From the NCBI GenBank assembly GCA_025716855.1, contig JAIXMQ010000170.1:1-18706 (forward strand): a DNA stretch of 18,706 nt. The letters are read 5' to 3'. The DNA is from Pilaira anomala (Eukaryota; Mucoromycota; Mucoromycetes; Mucorales; Mucoraceae). Both the position numbers and the translations under genes were made by a program. The notes beneath the pieces are model-generated. The model searched no databases and was not told the origin of the DNA. It was given only the letters and a program-made list of their open reading frames with translations. Below, piece by piece: positions 1 to 8,557 of the stretch (positions within the stretch are counted from its first letter, which is position 1; every line of letters begins with the position of its first letter).

Positions 1-1
1 A

Positions 2-515
2 CTCAAATCCAAAACAGATCCTATTCTTTTAGTCATTACTGGAAGTATGGACCAATAAGCAGCTATTTCTGGGTTTTTAGGTAGAGCTGTTGAGGAAAAG
101 TTTCATTTGGCAGTAATTACTTTAAAAGTTATGCCTTGTATACCTTTGGTGTCTGAGAATTTAAAAAACATGGTGCACCCAAGCATTGGTCCTGTAAATT
201 TAAGCATAGGTGTAAGGGAAGGATATTTCTATGTTAATATGTCTCAAGCAAAACTTTCAGAATGGATCTGAATTTCATGCATCTCATGCCGAAGACGAAG
301 AGTTAGGTAATACATAAAGGCTATTTTAAGGCAGTATATTTCTAAGTCGTATAATTATTAAATCTGTAATTCCTTAGATGATTTCGAAAGAGAAATACTT
401 AATAGAGATAGAAAAACTGCCACGAAAGTTCATAACGATGAAGATGAAATTTTAGATAAAATAATACATCCAATGATAGAGATGTTTTTAATAATGGTGA
501 TGAATCTAACATAAA
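2..515 (+). pseudogene. Relic resembling a hAT-like transposase, cut by the window edge
   Basis: Frame 2 reads openly from the left edge to a TGA at 269–271 except for one TAA at 56–58. It gives LLVITGSMDQ, then GFLGRAVEEKFHLAVITLK and ENLKNMVHPSIGP. After 271 the reading shifts frame (GSEFHASHAEDEEL). A plausible intron from about 307 to a TTCCTTAG acceptor near 376 leads to DFEREILNRDRKTATKVHND. The order (a strand with T-x-D/S before a GFLG segment, then ENLK, then a charged ILNR-R segment) resembles the core of hAT transposases as I remember them, but no decisive catalytic or BED motif is inside the window. One stop and at least one frameshift mean it is not functional. The family call is tentative; the coding character of 60–270 is clearer. 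Confidence 0.35.
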
Positions 516-535
516 TGAAGGGTGTGGTTGATGTA

Positions 536-1437
536 TCCGAGCTATAAAATATAGATTGAATACGAAATAAAAAATAGTAAAGGAACTATAAAAATAATCA
601 GACGCAAAATAAGATAATTCTTTTATTATTTACAAAAATATGGAGGGTTTATATACATGTCAAAACTGAGTGTAAATCATTATTCAGGTCCGTGCTTGTT
701 ATTGATGCAGGAAGAACAATACCAATCATCGTGTCACATTGACCCATGTTCCTGGTGTAGTTAAAATAGAATAACCAGAACCTGTCAATGTTAACGGATA
801 ATCCATGTTACTATTTACCGGATCAGTATTACTGGACGATAGTATATAGAACTTAGTAGAACGAATGTTTATTAGTAATCGGTGGATAATAGATTAAGTG
901 GTAGTGACCGTGTATATGTGAATATGTGAGTGAAGTATTATATGAACATGTCTGGTCACATCAGTGGTGATCTAGCATAGTAAATAAAGCAGTAATGTGT
1001 TACATCCAGACACTGAGATTTAAATATCAAATAAAATAGGAAGTGCATGAAATCATAATAGTAACAATAAAAAGATAAAGAGGTGGTTTCCCACACTAAA
1101 CATTAAAATCATAAAGATAGTGAATTCTCACACTAAAGTAGTGAGAAACATATAAATCTTACTAATAACATGCTGATATCTTTCTATTATGATATCACAT
1201 CAATAACTCGTTAGTCTGTAAAATAAAGAATATAAATACCCTCTCAAATAATAGAATAGATAAAATCCTCCTACTCTTTTTACTCTAATAAACATATTGT
1301 AAACAGTCTCAAACTACTCTATTAGTTTTTATCTCTTTTATTACACATCTATTCTATATCACAACAAAGGGGAAGATTTCCCAGTTTTTTCAAGCAATGA
1401 TGAGTATCTAAACACTCGAAGATTTTCGGACTCAAGT
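536..1437. other. Non-coding stretch, possible solo LTR at about 697–1376
   Basis: No ORF is convincing here. From about 697 (TGTTATTGATGCAGG) to 1376 (CTATATCACAACA) the sequence has LTR-like properties: a TG start, a CA end, a TATAAATA box at 1231–1238 and pyrimidine-rich text after it. The five bases on either side (GTGCT and AAGGG) do not match, so no target duplication supports the call, and no internal retroelement sequence is present. A short imperfect palindrome (GGTTTCCCACACT at 1084–1096 against AGTGAGAAAC near 1140) lies inside. The alternative is that this is simply the upstream region of the AT-hook gene that follows. Confidence 0.3.
1231..1238 (+). promoter_or_regulatory. TATA-like box
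   Basis: A TATAAATA octamer followed by pyrimidine-rich sequence lies about 200 bp before the first usable ATG (1438) of the AT-hook gene. It could be that gene's promoter or the promoter of the possible LTR. The assignment rests only on the motif and its position. Confidence 0.3.
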
Positions 1438-2814
1438 ATGCAGTCATGGGATGCTGAAATGTTTCGGTCTCCATCCCCAGAAAGAATGAGGCGAGATATT
1501 CTAAAAGCCAAAAAAGCTAAAGAAAACGCTTTAAAATCTAAAAAAAAAAATGGATCCAGTTGATAAATATTTGGACAAAGTAATGGCTGATTTAAATGAA
1601 CAAACTGAATATTTATACGGTGATAAAAGAGGAATCAATCTGGATCCTTTGGATTTAGATGATGACTCTGATATTGAAGAAAATAACCCGGATAAAATTA
1701 ACAATAATGATGATAACAGTATATTTATTCTTAAAATATATTTCGTCAAAATATACAAGTCTTACAAAATTACTTAACGTATTACAAACCCTCCTAAATA
1801 CATAATGACTCCTCAGACAGTCCTACAAATACAAATAGTTCAGTTAAATTTTTGTCTAAGAAACTTCATGAGAATTTGAAAAACAATTCTAGATTTTATC
1901 AAGCTGAATCATCCAGTGCATTCAATTGTATGTCAAAATATTGTAATATGTATTTAAACACTTTTCACTGTTTACTAAAATTTAAAACCAATTTAGTTTC
2001 TCAAGGTCTTCACAATGTTTGCTCACCCGCATCACCTTATTTAAAATCTCTGAGAAATTTATCACTGAATGACAATCTTAATTCTCGTAATATTGACAGA
2101 AAAAGAAAAGGATATGCAGATTATAGGACAACAATAGTTGAAGAATTAGATGATTACTCGGGCAATAGGTAGGATCAGATGCTAACTAACAATGGAATAC
2201 ATATACTTATTATGTTTTAGAGAGTAATCCATATTGTCAAAATTATCAGAGCAACAAACGGAAAGAGAGCGTAGTGTTTATTCTGACACAGGAAGCAATG
2301 GTAATTTTTTTTAAAAATATTAACATATAAATCATAAATAAAAGCTGTTAAACTAAACTTATCATTTTTTTTCGTAAATCAATTAGCTACTAATATTTCG
2401 AACCTTGATTCAGGATCAATCGAAGGTAGCGAAAGATTTATTTCTAGAAAAAGAATGAGTCAATCACTTGAATTAAATGACAATAGTCTCCAGGTGTTAA
2501 TCAATCAATTGATAACCACAAATTGTAGCTATAGTCATACTTACTCCAGTTTTACTATTTAGGGTAAAAACTCAAAAGTAAAAACAAACAAACACAATTT
2601 TGAGCTAAGAGGGAAAGGAAGGCCAAAGAAAGAAATTTTAGAAGGCGTACCAGAAAAACAAAAAAGAGGAAGAGGCCGCCCACCAAAATCTTCCCAAAGT
2701 GAAACAACGGAAGTATGTATAATTTTCTCGTCAGTACTGCAGTTCCAAAAGATAAATAAAATGCATCTAATATTTACAAATATGTAAATTTTAAGCCTAA
2801 CTAATTTCATTATA

Positions 2815-2831
2815 CAGTCACAGGTCATAAA
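2815..2831 (+). repeat. Left terminal inverted repeat of the Tc1-like element
   Basis: CAGTCACAGGTCATAAA, identical to the reverse complement of 4077–4093 and preceded by TA. Its first three bases also create a TATACAG splice-acceptor-like site just after the host intron's branch-like sequence. Confidence 0.93.
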
Positions 2832-2907
2832 GAATGATCATTTTTCTTTTTTTTAAATAAAAATTTCATATCCTGTTTATTTTTTTAATAATAAGTATAA
2901 GCAAAAG

Positions 2908-3954
2908 ATGGTTAAAGTTTTCGAAATTACACCTAAAGCAATAAAAGATCCTAACGGATCTGAGAGTGAAGTCAAACTTATGAAATTAGGAGCCCGGATT
3001 CACACAAGCAGCCATTAGCACCATCGTTAATAAAAAGCGCGCTACAGTCCAAAATGCTGTTGAAAGAGTGGCTAAAACCAACACTCCAGTAAAGAGAACG
3101 AGTCCTGAAAGACCTAGTAACTTGGATGAGCACACAGCTCGTCATTTAGTAATTATAATAAGAAGGGATCCATTTAAAACATTTGCGGATCTTCAACGTG
3201 AATTAAGATCACTTAATCAAGAGCGATCAGTGTCAACTGTGAAGCGTTGGTTGAAGGAACTTGGTTTTAAGTCATGTACTCCTGCTACCAAACCCTTATT
3301 AAACGACTCTCAGAAACAAAGACGACTTGCCTGGGCCAAAGAGCACGTACATTGGACAAAAGAGCAATGGAAGAGAGTCATTTGGTCCGATGAATCTAGA
3401 TTCAGAGTCCATGGTAATGACGGACCTCCTCACGTCTTGCGACAAATTGGTGAGCGGTACTATTCTTGCCACGTATTGCGCTCAGTTAAGTTTGGGGACG
3501 GTAGTGTCATGGTTTGGGCATTTATCTGGTATGGAGGATACTCTCCTTTAGAGTTTATTAAAGGGAATATGGACCAGGACGAATATATCAGAGTTATGGA
3601 TGAAAAACTTCTTCCTTTCACGTTTGACTTGCCTCCACTTGATCAGGGTCCCTACATCTATCAAGAAGATAACGCGCCCTGTCATAAAGGCACTTTTGCC
3701 ACATGTTGGAAGAATAGTCATTCGATGACATTTATGGAGAACTGGCCCGCTCAAAGTCCAGATCTTAATCCCATTGAGCATGTCTGGGCTGAGCTGTCTC
3801 GTAGGATGATATTAATAATATCGAAGATTTAAAGGAGAAGTTAAAAGAAGCTTGGTCAGAAATGACGGTCGAATACATTGAGGGTCTTTACGAAAGTATG
3901 CCCAAAAGATGTAGGGCAGTTATAACTGCTAAAGGCGATGTTACTAGATATTAA
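2908..3954 (+). pseudogene. Tc1-like DDE transposase, two frameshifts
   Basis: This is the cut-and-paste transposase of the surrounding element. The probable start is the ATG at 2908 (MVKVFEIT...). The N-terminal helix-turn-helix follows: VKLMKLGAR and, after a one-base shift near 2997, FTQAAISTIVNKKRATVQNA. The main frame 3068–3832 contains the second DNA-binding part and the catalytic core: WSDESRF (first D, about 3388), YQEDNAPCHK (second D, about 3670) and SPDLNPIEHVW (E, about 3776). I count 35 residues between the second D and the E; classic Tc1 has 34. A second frameshift near 3807 moves the C-terminus to another frame (DDINNIEDLKEKLKEAW ... DVTRY, stop 3952–3954). With both shifts read through, the protein is about 348 residues, the normal Tc1 length. 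All three catalytic residues survive. Confidence 0.92.
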
Positions 3955-4076
3955 TTTTCTTTTATTAAACAACCTAATCTTTCTTCTTTCAAGTTTTGAA
4001 GGCATATTATCTGATTTATGACATTTTATAGAGAAACGAAAAAAGCATTTATTATTTGAGCTTCAAAAATATAAAA

Positions 4077-4093
4077 TTTATGACCTGTGACTG
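4077..4093 (-). repeat. Right terminal inverted repeat of the Tc1-like element
   Basis: TTTATGACCTGTGACTG, the exact reverse complement of 2815–2831 and followed by TA. It ends 40 bp before the acceptor (TACTAG, AG at 4132–4133) of the host intron. Confidence 0.93.
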
Positions 4094-4751
4094 TATACCT
4101 ACCACCACCAAACTACCGCCGCCAACCTACTAGCCCCAACTCCAACTTCAACTGCAACCTCAATTCCCAATGTATATATCTCTGGATATATTAATTGAAG
4201 CTGTTTTGGATGGGAAAGAGAATAAAGGTAAAACTTAAAGAAATAAAAAGATACGAAGAAGGAAGTATTGTTAAAACTCTGTTACGATAGTTTTTATTTA
4301 TAGAGGAAAATATAAAATCAGACAAGGGGAAAACTATCTAAATGATGGTCATATTTATATGTTTTCTTTAGCGGAAACATAGGGAAAGTGATATCAATTG
4401 ATATAATAGAAGATGTATATAAATATGGTAAAGGTAAGTATGTTCATGATGATTATTGGTTATAAGTTATAATGATGATAATAAAGATGTGATGTAATTT
4501 GCTATGTATGATATAATTTTGCTATGATAATAATTTGATATGATATAATGTCTTCTTTCTGTGTTACATTCTAGATTCTTCTCAGTTATAATTACGTGTA
4601 TCTATTGGCGAGTTACTTTGATCGGAAATTCATGCAAGGTTAAACAAACTCTTGTTACTGTCACTTTCCATATATGACAACCTGTTATGTTATTGACCTA
4701 TAAGAAAGTAATGTGGTTCGCCTATGCCAGCACTAAACCATGATCTTGCTT

Positions 4752-4769
4752 TAATAATAATAATAATAA
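4752..4769. repeat. (TAA)6 microsatellite
   Basis: Six perfect TAA units followed by a TA-rich tract to about 4790. Confidence 0.85.
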
Positions 4770-4953
4770 AATAATATATATATATAATAACTACAATGAT
4801 CACGTATTTATTTAGCTATGTCTATAAGCATCCTCAACAGAAGCGATTCAATAAATTATTTTAATCTATGATTGCAACTTCAAAATTTTTAATATATTAG
4901 TTACATGACAGTTTAATAAATACTTTGTTTACAGCTATCACCTGGGGATTTTC

Positions 4954-4982
4954 GAGTGACCTAAACCCGAAATTAATGACCC
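4954..4982. repeat. GGTCA-type repeat pair, possible subterminal repeat
   Basis: Contains GAGTGACCT, 13 bases, then AATGACC. Read on the other strand this is GGTCATT, a short spacer, AGGTCACTC, which matches the plus strand at 18653–18679 (GGTCATT, 11 bases, AGGTCACTC). The inverted relationship over 13.7 kb is seen directly; that they are transposon ends is inference. Confidence 0.4.
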
Positions 4983-5397
4983 AAAGCCTATATTAACCTC
5001 AAAATTACCTAAACAGGACTACAGATGCCACTAAGTTCATCGGGCTATTAAAATAAATAATATAAAAAAACCAGAGAATACCAAAAAAAAATTATTTAAC
5101 AAACATTCCAATAGTAATGTATTTAATATTATTTTATTTCTGAAAAATTGAGAGCTTTTGCAATATTACATGTATCGTTTACATTTTTAAAAAAATTCTA
5201 TGTATTTTTAAAAAAATAAATAGAGAAAATATCTCTTAATGCATGATTCTGATACCGCTACTATGAAAATAATACATGTACATTGAAAGTCAATAATATG
5301 ATTTCAACAAAATAATCAATAAATAAAAATTCTATCTTCTGTGATTCATATATTTTTACCTGTACTAATAGATAGAAAAACAAGTTATTTTATGATA

Positions 5398-5430
5398 ACG
5401 TGCGATCGGACTTAAATGTGATATTTTTGA
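5398..5430 (+). repeat. Left 33-bp terminal inverted repeat
   Basis: Begins ACGTGCGATCGGACTTAAAT and ends TTTTTGA; exact reverse complement of 8236–8268. Preceded by TA. Confidence 0.95.
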
Positions 5431-5631
5431 AAATATTTCAAAATCAAGAAAAATGATAATTTGAATCCCGACAGTGGATTTTTTTTTGAAATGGCGACTT
5501 TTTTTTTTATGTAGTTAATAGTTAACTGATGGTGTAGATCAAGTAAATGTCAAAAGGCATGTGGGGTCTAAAACCAAAGAGTGAAAGCAATATATTTATT
5601 CTGTCTAATTCTTTCTTTGACTGTTTATTTT

Positions 5632-7805
5632 TTATAAATCTTCATAAGTAACCTTTCTATGAGAAAGGTAACTTTTGGTTACAAATTTATAAACATCTGA
5701 TACAACTTCACGTCCATCCGAACACCTACTGTAAGCATCAATATAATTCATACATCTTTGAAAATATCTTCTAATTTTTCTAATATCGCCAGCCTTATCC
5801 AAAAAATCAAGGATTTTAGCCTCAAGTGATTTAAACGTATAATCACAATGGAGACGAGCTTCACGCTTGGCACCACCCCAGTACATCTCAATCTAGTTGC
5901 ATTCACAGTGGTATTTGGGATATAACTCAAATATATGTCCAGCTTCCACAACTGTTTCCTCTAAGGCCGTCTTTTGTGCAGCGAAATCAGGTCTTTTTTG
6001 CAAAAAGTGCCTAGCACAACACATGGAAGATATTCCAGGAAATGGATTTTTACAATCTATTTTCCATTCATTACCATCCAAATCGTGAAGCCATTGCCCT
6101 CTATCAGTCAGAACAGTTTTGATACCTGTATTAAAAAAAAATTCATTTTAATAAAAAGTCAACTAATGTGTAATTGTTTATAGTTATTTACCTTTAAAAA
6201 AACGCTTTCTGTGTACTGTAACCTTTCCACTTCTACTTCTTAGTTTCTCTTCGGTTTCATAAAAAAACGATTGTTTTAATATTTTACCACTAGACAACGT
6301 TACAGTCGTGTCTTTGAACTGGAATTTTTCTGTTTTCGGCCAAACCCTGTCTTTCAAAGTCATACGGCTAGCGACAAGAGCATCGTCAGCAAAAGCAGAG
6401 TGATTTGAGCTGTTGTCGAATAAGAACACGGCAATACAGCCAGGATGTAATATTTCAAAAAGGTTAATTACATCCTTGAGCTGTTTTACCATGTCCTTAT
6501 AGGTCCACCAGCCTTCTCTATCTCCACCAGCTTTAAAATACTCTCTCGAGGTCTTGTCACCGTGTCTCATAGTACCATGGCAAGGGCATTGGAACATACT
6601 GACCATTATAGAGGAGCCTTGACCCTTCTTACGAATATAGTTTTCGTCTTCTTTTAGCCAAAATTCTCGCTTTCCATCATTTGCGTAAAAAGTTGATTCA
6701 TCATGTGTGACAAAAACAATTTTTTTTTCACCGTCTTCTAAAACAGGTTGAAGCACTTTTTCCATGTCTTCACCTTCGTAAAATTCAGATCGTTCCATGT
6801 ATTCAACCATTCGTTTACTCCAAGCATCTCTGTATTCAACTACATCCGTACGTTCATGACCATCGAAAAAAATAGCCTTTTCGTTCTTACGATAAGCGTA
6901 TCCCCATTCATACAAATAGTTTGATAATGTGGTGGCACAGATGTTACCTGTTACACCGAGAAGACTTGGGACAATTTCTTCATCAATGAATTCCAAAATT
7001 TTGTCAATTGTTCGATACTGGGGCTTTGTTTTCTTAATCATTTCAAGTACTTTCAGTTTTACATCATTGTCACTCAAAAAAGATACTCTTTTGACATGAA
7101 CACCTTGACAGTGATCGGACAAAACTTGCTCATTGAGAAACTCCTTAGCCCACTTGATGATCGCTTTATGCCTGTAGTACTTTGAGTGATTTGGCCAAAT
7201 GTATTTAGCAGCTTTTTTTGCGGATTTTATTTTTTTAAGGCCCTCCAATCTGAAATCGAAATACAATTTGATTGACATGTATCTAGCTCTGTTATAGGAA
7301 TTAACTTGACTATTTTCATGGCTTTTGTTCATTACTGGCTTTGTGTACTCAACAAGAATGTTGTATAAGCTTTTGATTTTGAGCAGCTCTTTTTTAGTGT
7401 GAGACAACTCTTCTTTTTCCTTCTCTACATTAACTTCTTGTTGCCCTATAATAGAAAATCCAAAATTGGTTAATTTACCAGAAGGCTTTACTTTTTCTGC
7501 TTCCTTTTGTCTTCTCCACATTGTTGTAGCTGAATTAAAAGTATAATTTCCTCCTCTAGCTTTTTTGTATGAAGAGCCATCATCACGAAGAATATTATTG
7601 ACGTCCAAAGGTTGAAATGCTAATGATAAGTTCGTATTTTCGACGTTATATAGCAATTCATCTGTATCGAGCTGCCATATTTGCCAATCTTCTTGAAAAA
7701 CTTCTTTTTTTTTTCAAGTTCGGTTACGCCTGTAGAAGCTATTTTACCATCTGAATTTCTAATTTTTCTTCTAGCAGCGAGTTGTGTTTTTTTAAGACGA
7801 GGCAT
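5632..7805 (-). pseudogene. DDE transposase of the 2.87-kb element, one intron, one stop, one frameshift
   Basis: This is the transposase of the surrounding element. The ATG is at 7805–7803 (MPRLKKTQLAARRKIRNSDG). A run of ten A in the sense strand (7708–7717) is one base short of the frame that continues as EVFQEDWQIWQLDTDELLYN. The main frame runs to 6192, a 66-bp GT–AG intron (6191–6126) keeps phase, and the second exon ends at 5632. Catalytic landmarks: THDESTFYANDGKREFWL (first D), AVFLFDNSSNHSAFADDAL (second D), and CECN-stop-IEMYWGGAKREAR (E). The TAG at 5895–5893 stands where W is expected, two residues before the E, and fits TGG to TAG. About 153 residues separate the second D and the E, with a Cys-containing segment (DCKNPFPGISSMCCARHF) between them, far longer than in Tc1. 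Full length would be about 700 residues. The superfamily call rests on motif order plus the TA target. Confidence 0.88.
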
Positions 7806-8235
7806 TTTTATTAACGAGTAACTGGTTTTTTGTGTTTGAAAATGTATAACTAGTTAAAAGATAACAATATATTACCTAACTACCTATAATTCGTGATACA
7901 TAAATATTATGTCATGTACTTACAGCGTACTTTCAGAAATTTCTAGAAAGCTCGAAGCTTTTCTCAAAATTCTATTGGCTATTAATGTTACACGAGTATT
8001 TTTGGTATTTTAATGGGCTATTCTTTTTTTTTCAAATTTTTACTTTTACATAGCCGCTACTGCTTAAAATTTAAAAAACCGACCAACTTTGAAGAGTTTC
8101 AGAAGGTAATTTTTATAATTAAAACAAAATTTAAATCAACAAAAGTTGTTTATAAAGGCTTTAAAAATAGTATTTGTTGATTTAGAAGTTGATATGTTTA
8201 TTTTTGGATCGTCTGAAAACTCTAGAAAATCGTCC

Positions 8236-8268
8236 TCAAAAATATCACATTTAAGTCCGATCGCACGT
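8236..8268 (-). repeat. Right 33-bp terminal inverted repeat
   Basis: Exact reverse complement of 5398–5430; followed by TA at 8269–8270. Confidence 0.95.
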
Positions 8269-8270
8269 TA

Positions 8271-8557
8271 CCAAATTTATCTTTTTATGAGTTATATATA
8301 GTTGTCTACGATTTTAAAACACTTCTGCCTATATAATTATATTTGTATAAAAAATAAATCAACAAAAAACTTTAATTGGCTTAAAAGCTTTTTTATTAAA
8401 GGCTGAATTTCAAAGAAACAAATAGCTTATAGCCGGAGTAGAGATTATATATGAAAAAATTTTCAGCGGTGTGAGAATATGAAAAAAAAATAGCAAAGGT
8501 ACAAAAAAATAAAAAATAAAAAAAAGGACAGAAAAAACGGAAAAGGGGACTGTGATT
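8271..8557. other. Non-coding A-rich stretch
   Basis: No gene is visible. It lies between the right end of the 2.87-kb transposon and the 3' end of the Tnp2-like gene, is rich in A-runs toward 8480–8545, and is probably the downstream region of that minus-strand gene. Confidence 0.5.

Larger units (their letters stand above)
2815..4093 (+). mobile_element. Complete Tc1-like DNA transposon (1,279 bp)
   Basis: A perfect 17-bp terminal inverted repeat bounds the element: CAGTCACAGGTCATAAA at 2815–2831 and its reverse complement at 4077–4093. Both ends abut TA (2813–2814 and 4094–4095), the standard Tc1/mariner target; the flank reads TATA on both sides. A single transposase gene lies inside in plus orientation. 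The element sits between the branch-site region (CCTAACTAAT, about 2796–2805) and the acceptor (4132–4133) of an intron of the AT-hook gene, so it lengthens that intron to about 1.4 kb. The intact ends and length suggest fairly recent insertion, but the transposase has two frameshifts, so it could move only with a transposase supplied in trans. Confidence 0.92.
1438..4638 (+). pseudogene. Broken multi-exon gene for an AT-hook protein, interrupted by a Tc1-like element
   Basis: I recognise no family. Seven to nine exons can be followed: 1438–1718, 1817–2168, 2221–2300, 2387–2493, 2563–2712, 4134–4227, then about 4306–4433 and 4575–4638. GT–AG junctions keep phase through 1719–1816, 2301–2386, 2494–2562 and 2713–4133. 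The start is highly charged (MQSWDAEMFRSPSPERMRRD), followed by an acidic stretch (DPLDLDDDSDIEE). Exon 2563–2712 has two AT-hooks, RGKGRPKKE and KRGRGRPPK, which bind the minor groove of AT-rich DNA, so a nuclear chromatin role is likely. The exon at 4134 is Gln/Leu-rich and then reads MYISLDILIEAVLDGKENK. A later piece reads GENYLNDGHIYMF and, one frame over, GNIGKVISIDIIEDV; a BAH-like fold is only a guess. Lesions: a frameshift in the A11 run near 1539–1549, TAA at 2225–2227, and a shift near 4370. Exon limits after 4227 are uncertain. Confidence 0.6.
4639..5397. other. Non-coding AT-rich stretch with simple repeats and GGTCA-type repeats
   Basis: I see no gene. It starts with GGTTAAAC, a possible intron start of the decayed AT-hook gene, and includes six TAA units (4752–4769) followed by a TA-rich tract. 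At 4954–4982 the motifs GAGTGACCT and AATGACC occur close together; similar motifs appear inverted at the right end of the window. The rest is A/T-rich with no repeat I can pair. The TA at 5396–5397 is the left target base pair of the next transposon. Confidence 0.6.
5398..8268 (-). mobile_element. Complete 2.87-kb DNA transposon of the IS630-Tc1-mariner type
   Basis: Terminal inverted repeats of 33 bp match perfectly: 5398–5430, starting ACGTGCGATCGGACTTAAAT, and 8236–8268. Both ends abut TA (5396–5397 and 8269–8270), so the target site is TA. Beyond 33 bp the two ends diverge. One spliced transposase gene runs on the minus strand (7805 to 5632), leaving about 200–460 bp of non-coding sequence at each side. 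Perfect repeats suggest recent movement or selection on the ends. The transposase copy is damaged, so this copy would depend on an intact relative elsewhere. Confidence 0.92.

Noticed and set aside
2559..2828. Minus-strand frame
   Set aside because: Antisense shadow of the exon with two AT-hooks; it also runs into the Tc1-like inverted repeat.
2818..2856. Last exon of the AT-hook gene using the TATACAG acceptor
   Set aside because: This acceptor is part of the transposon end; the downstream acceptor at 4133 restores phase and a longer coding exon. It may still be used as an alternative site.
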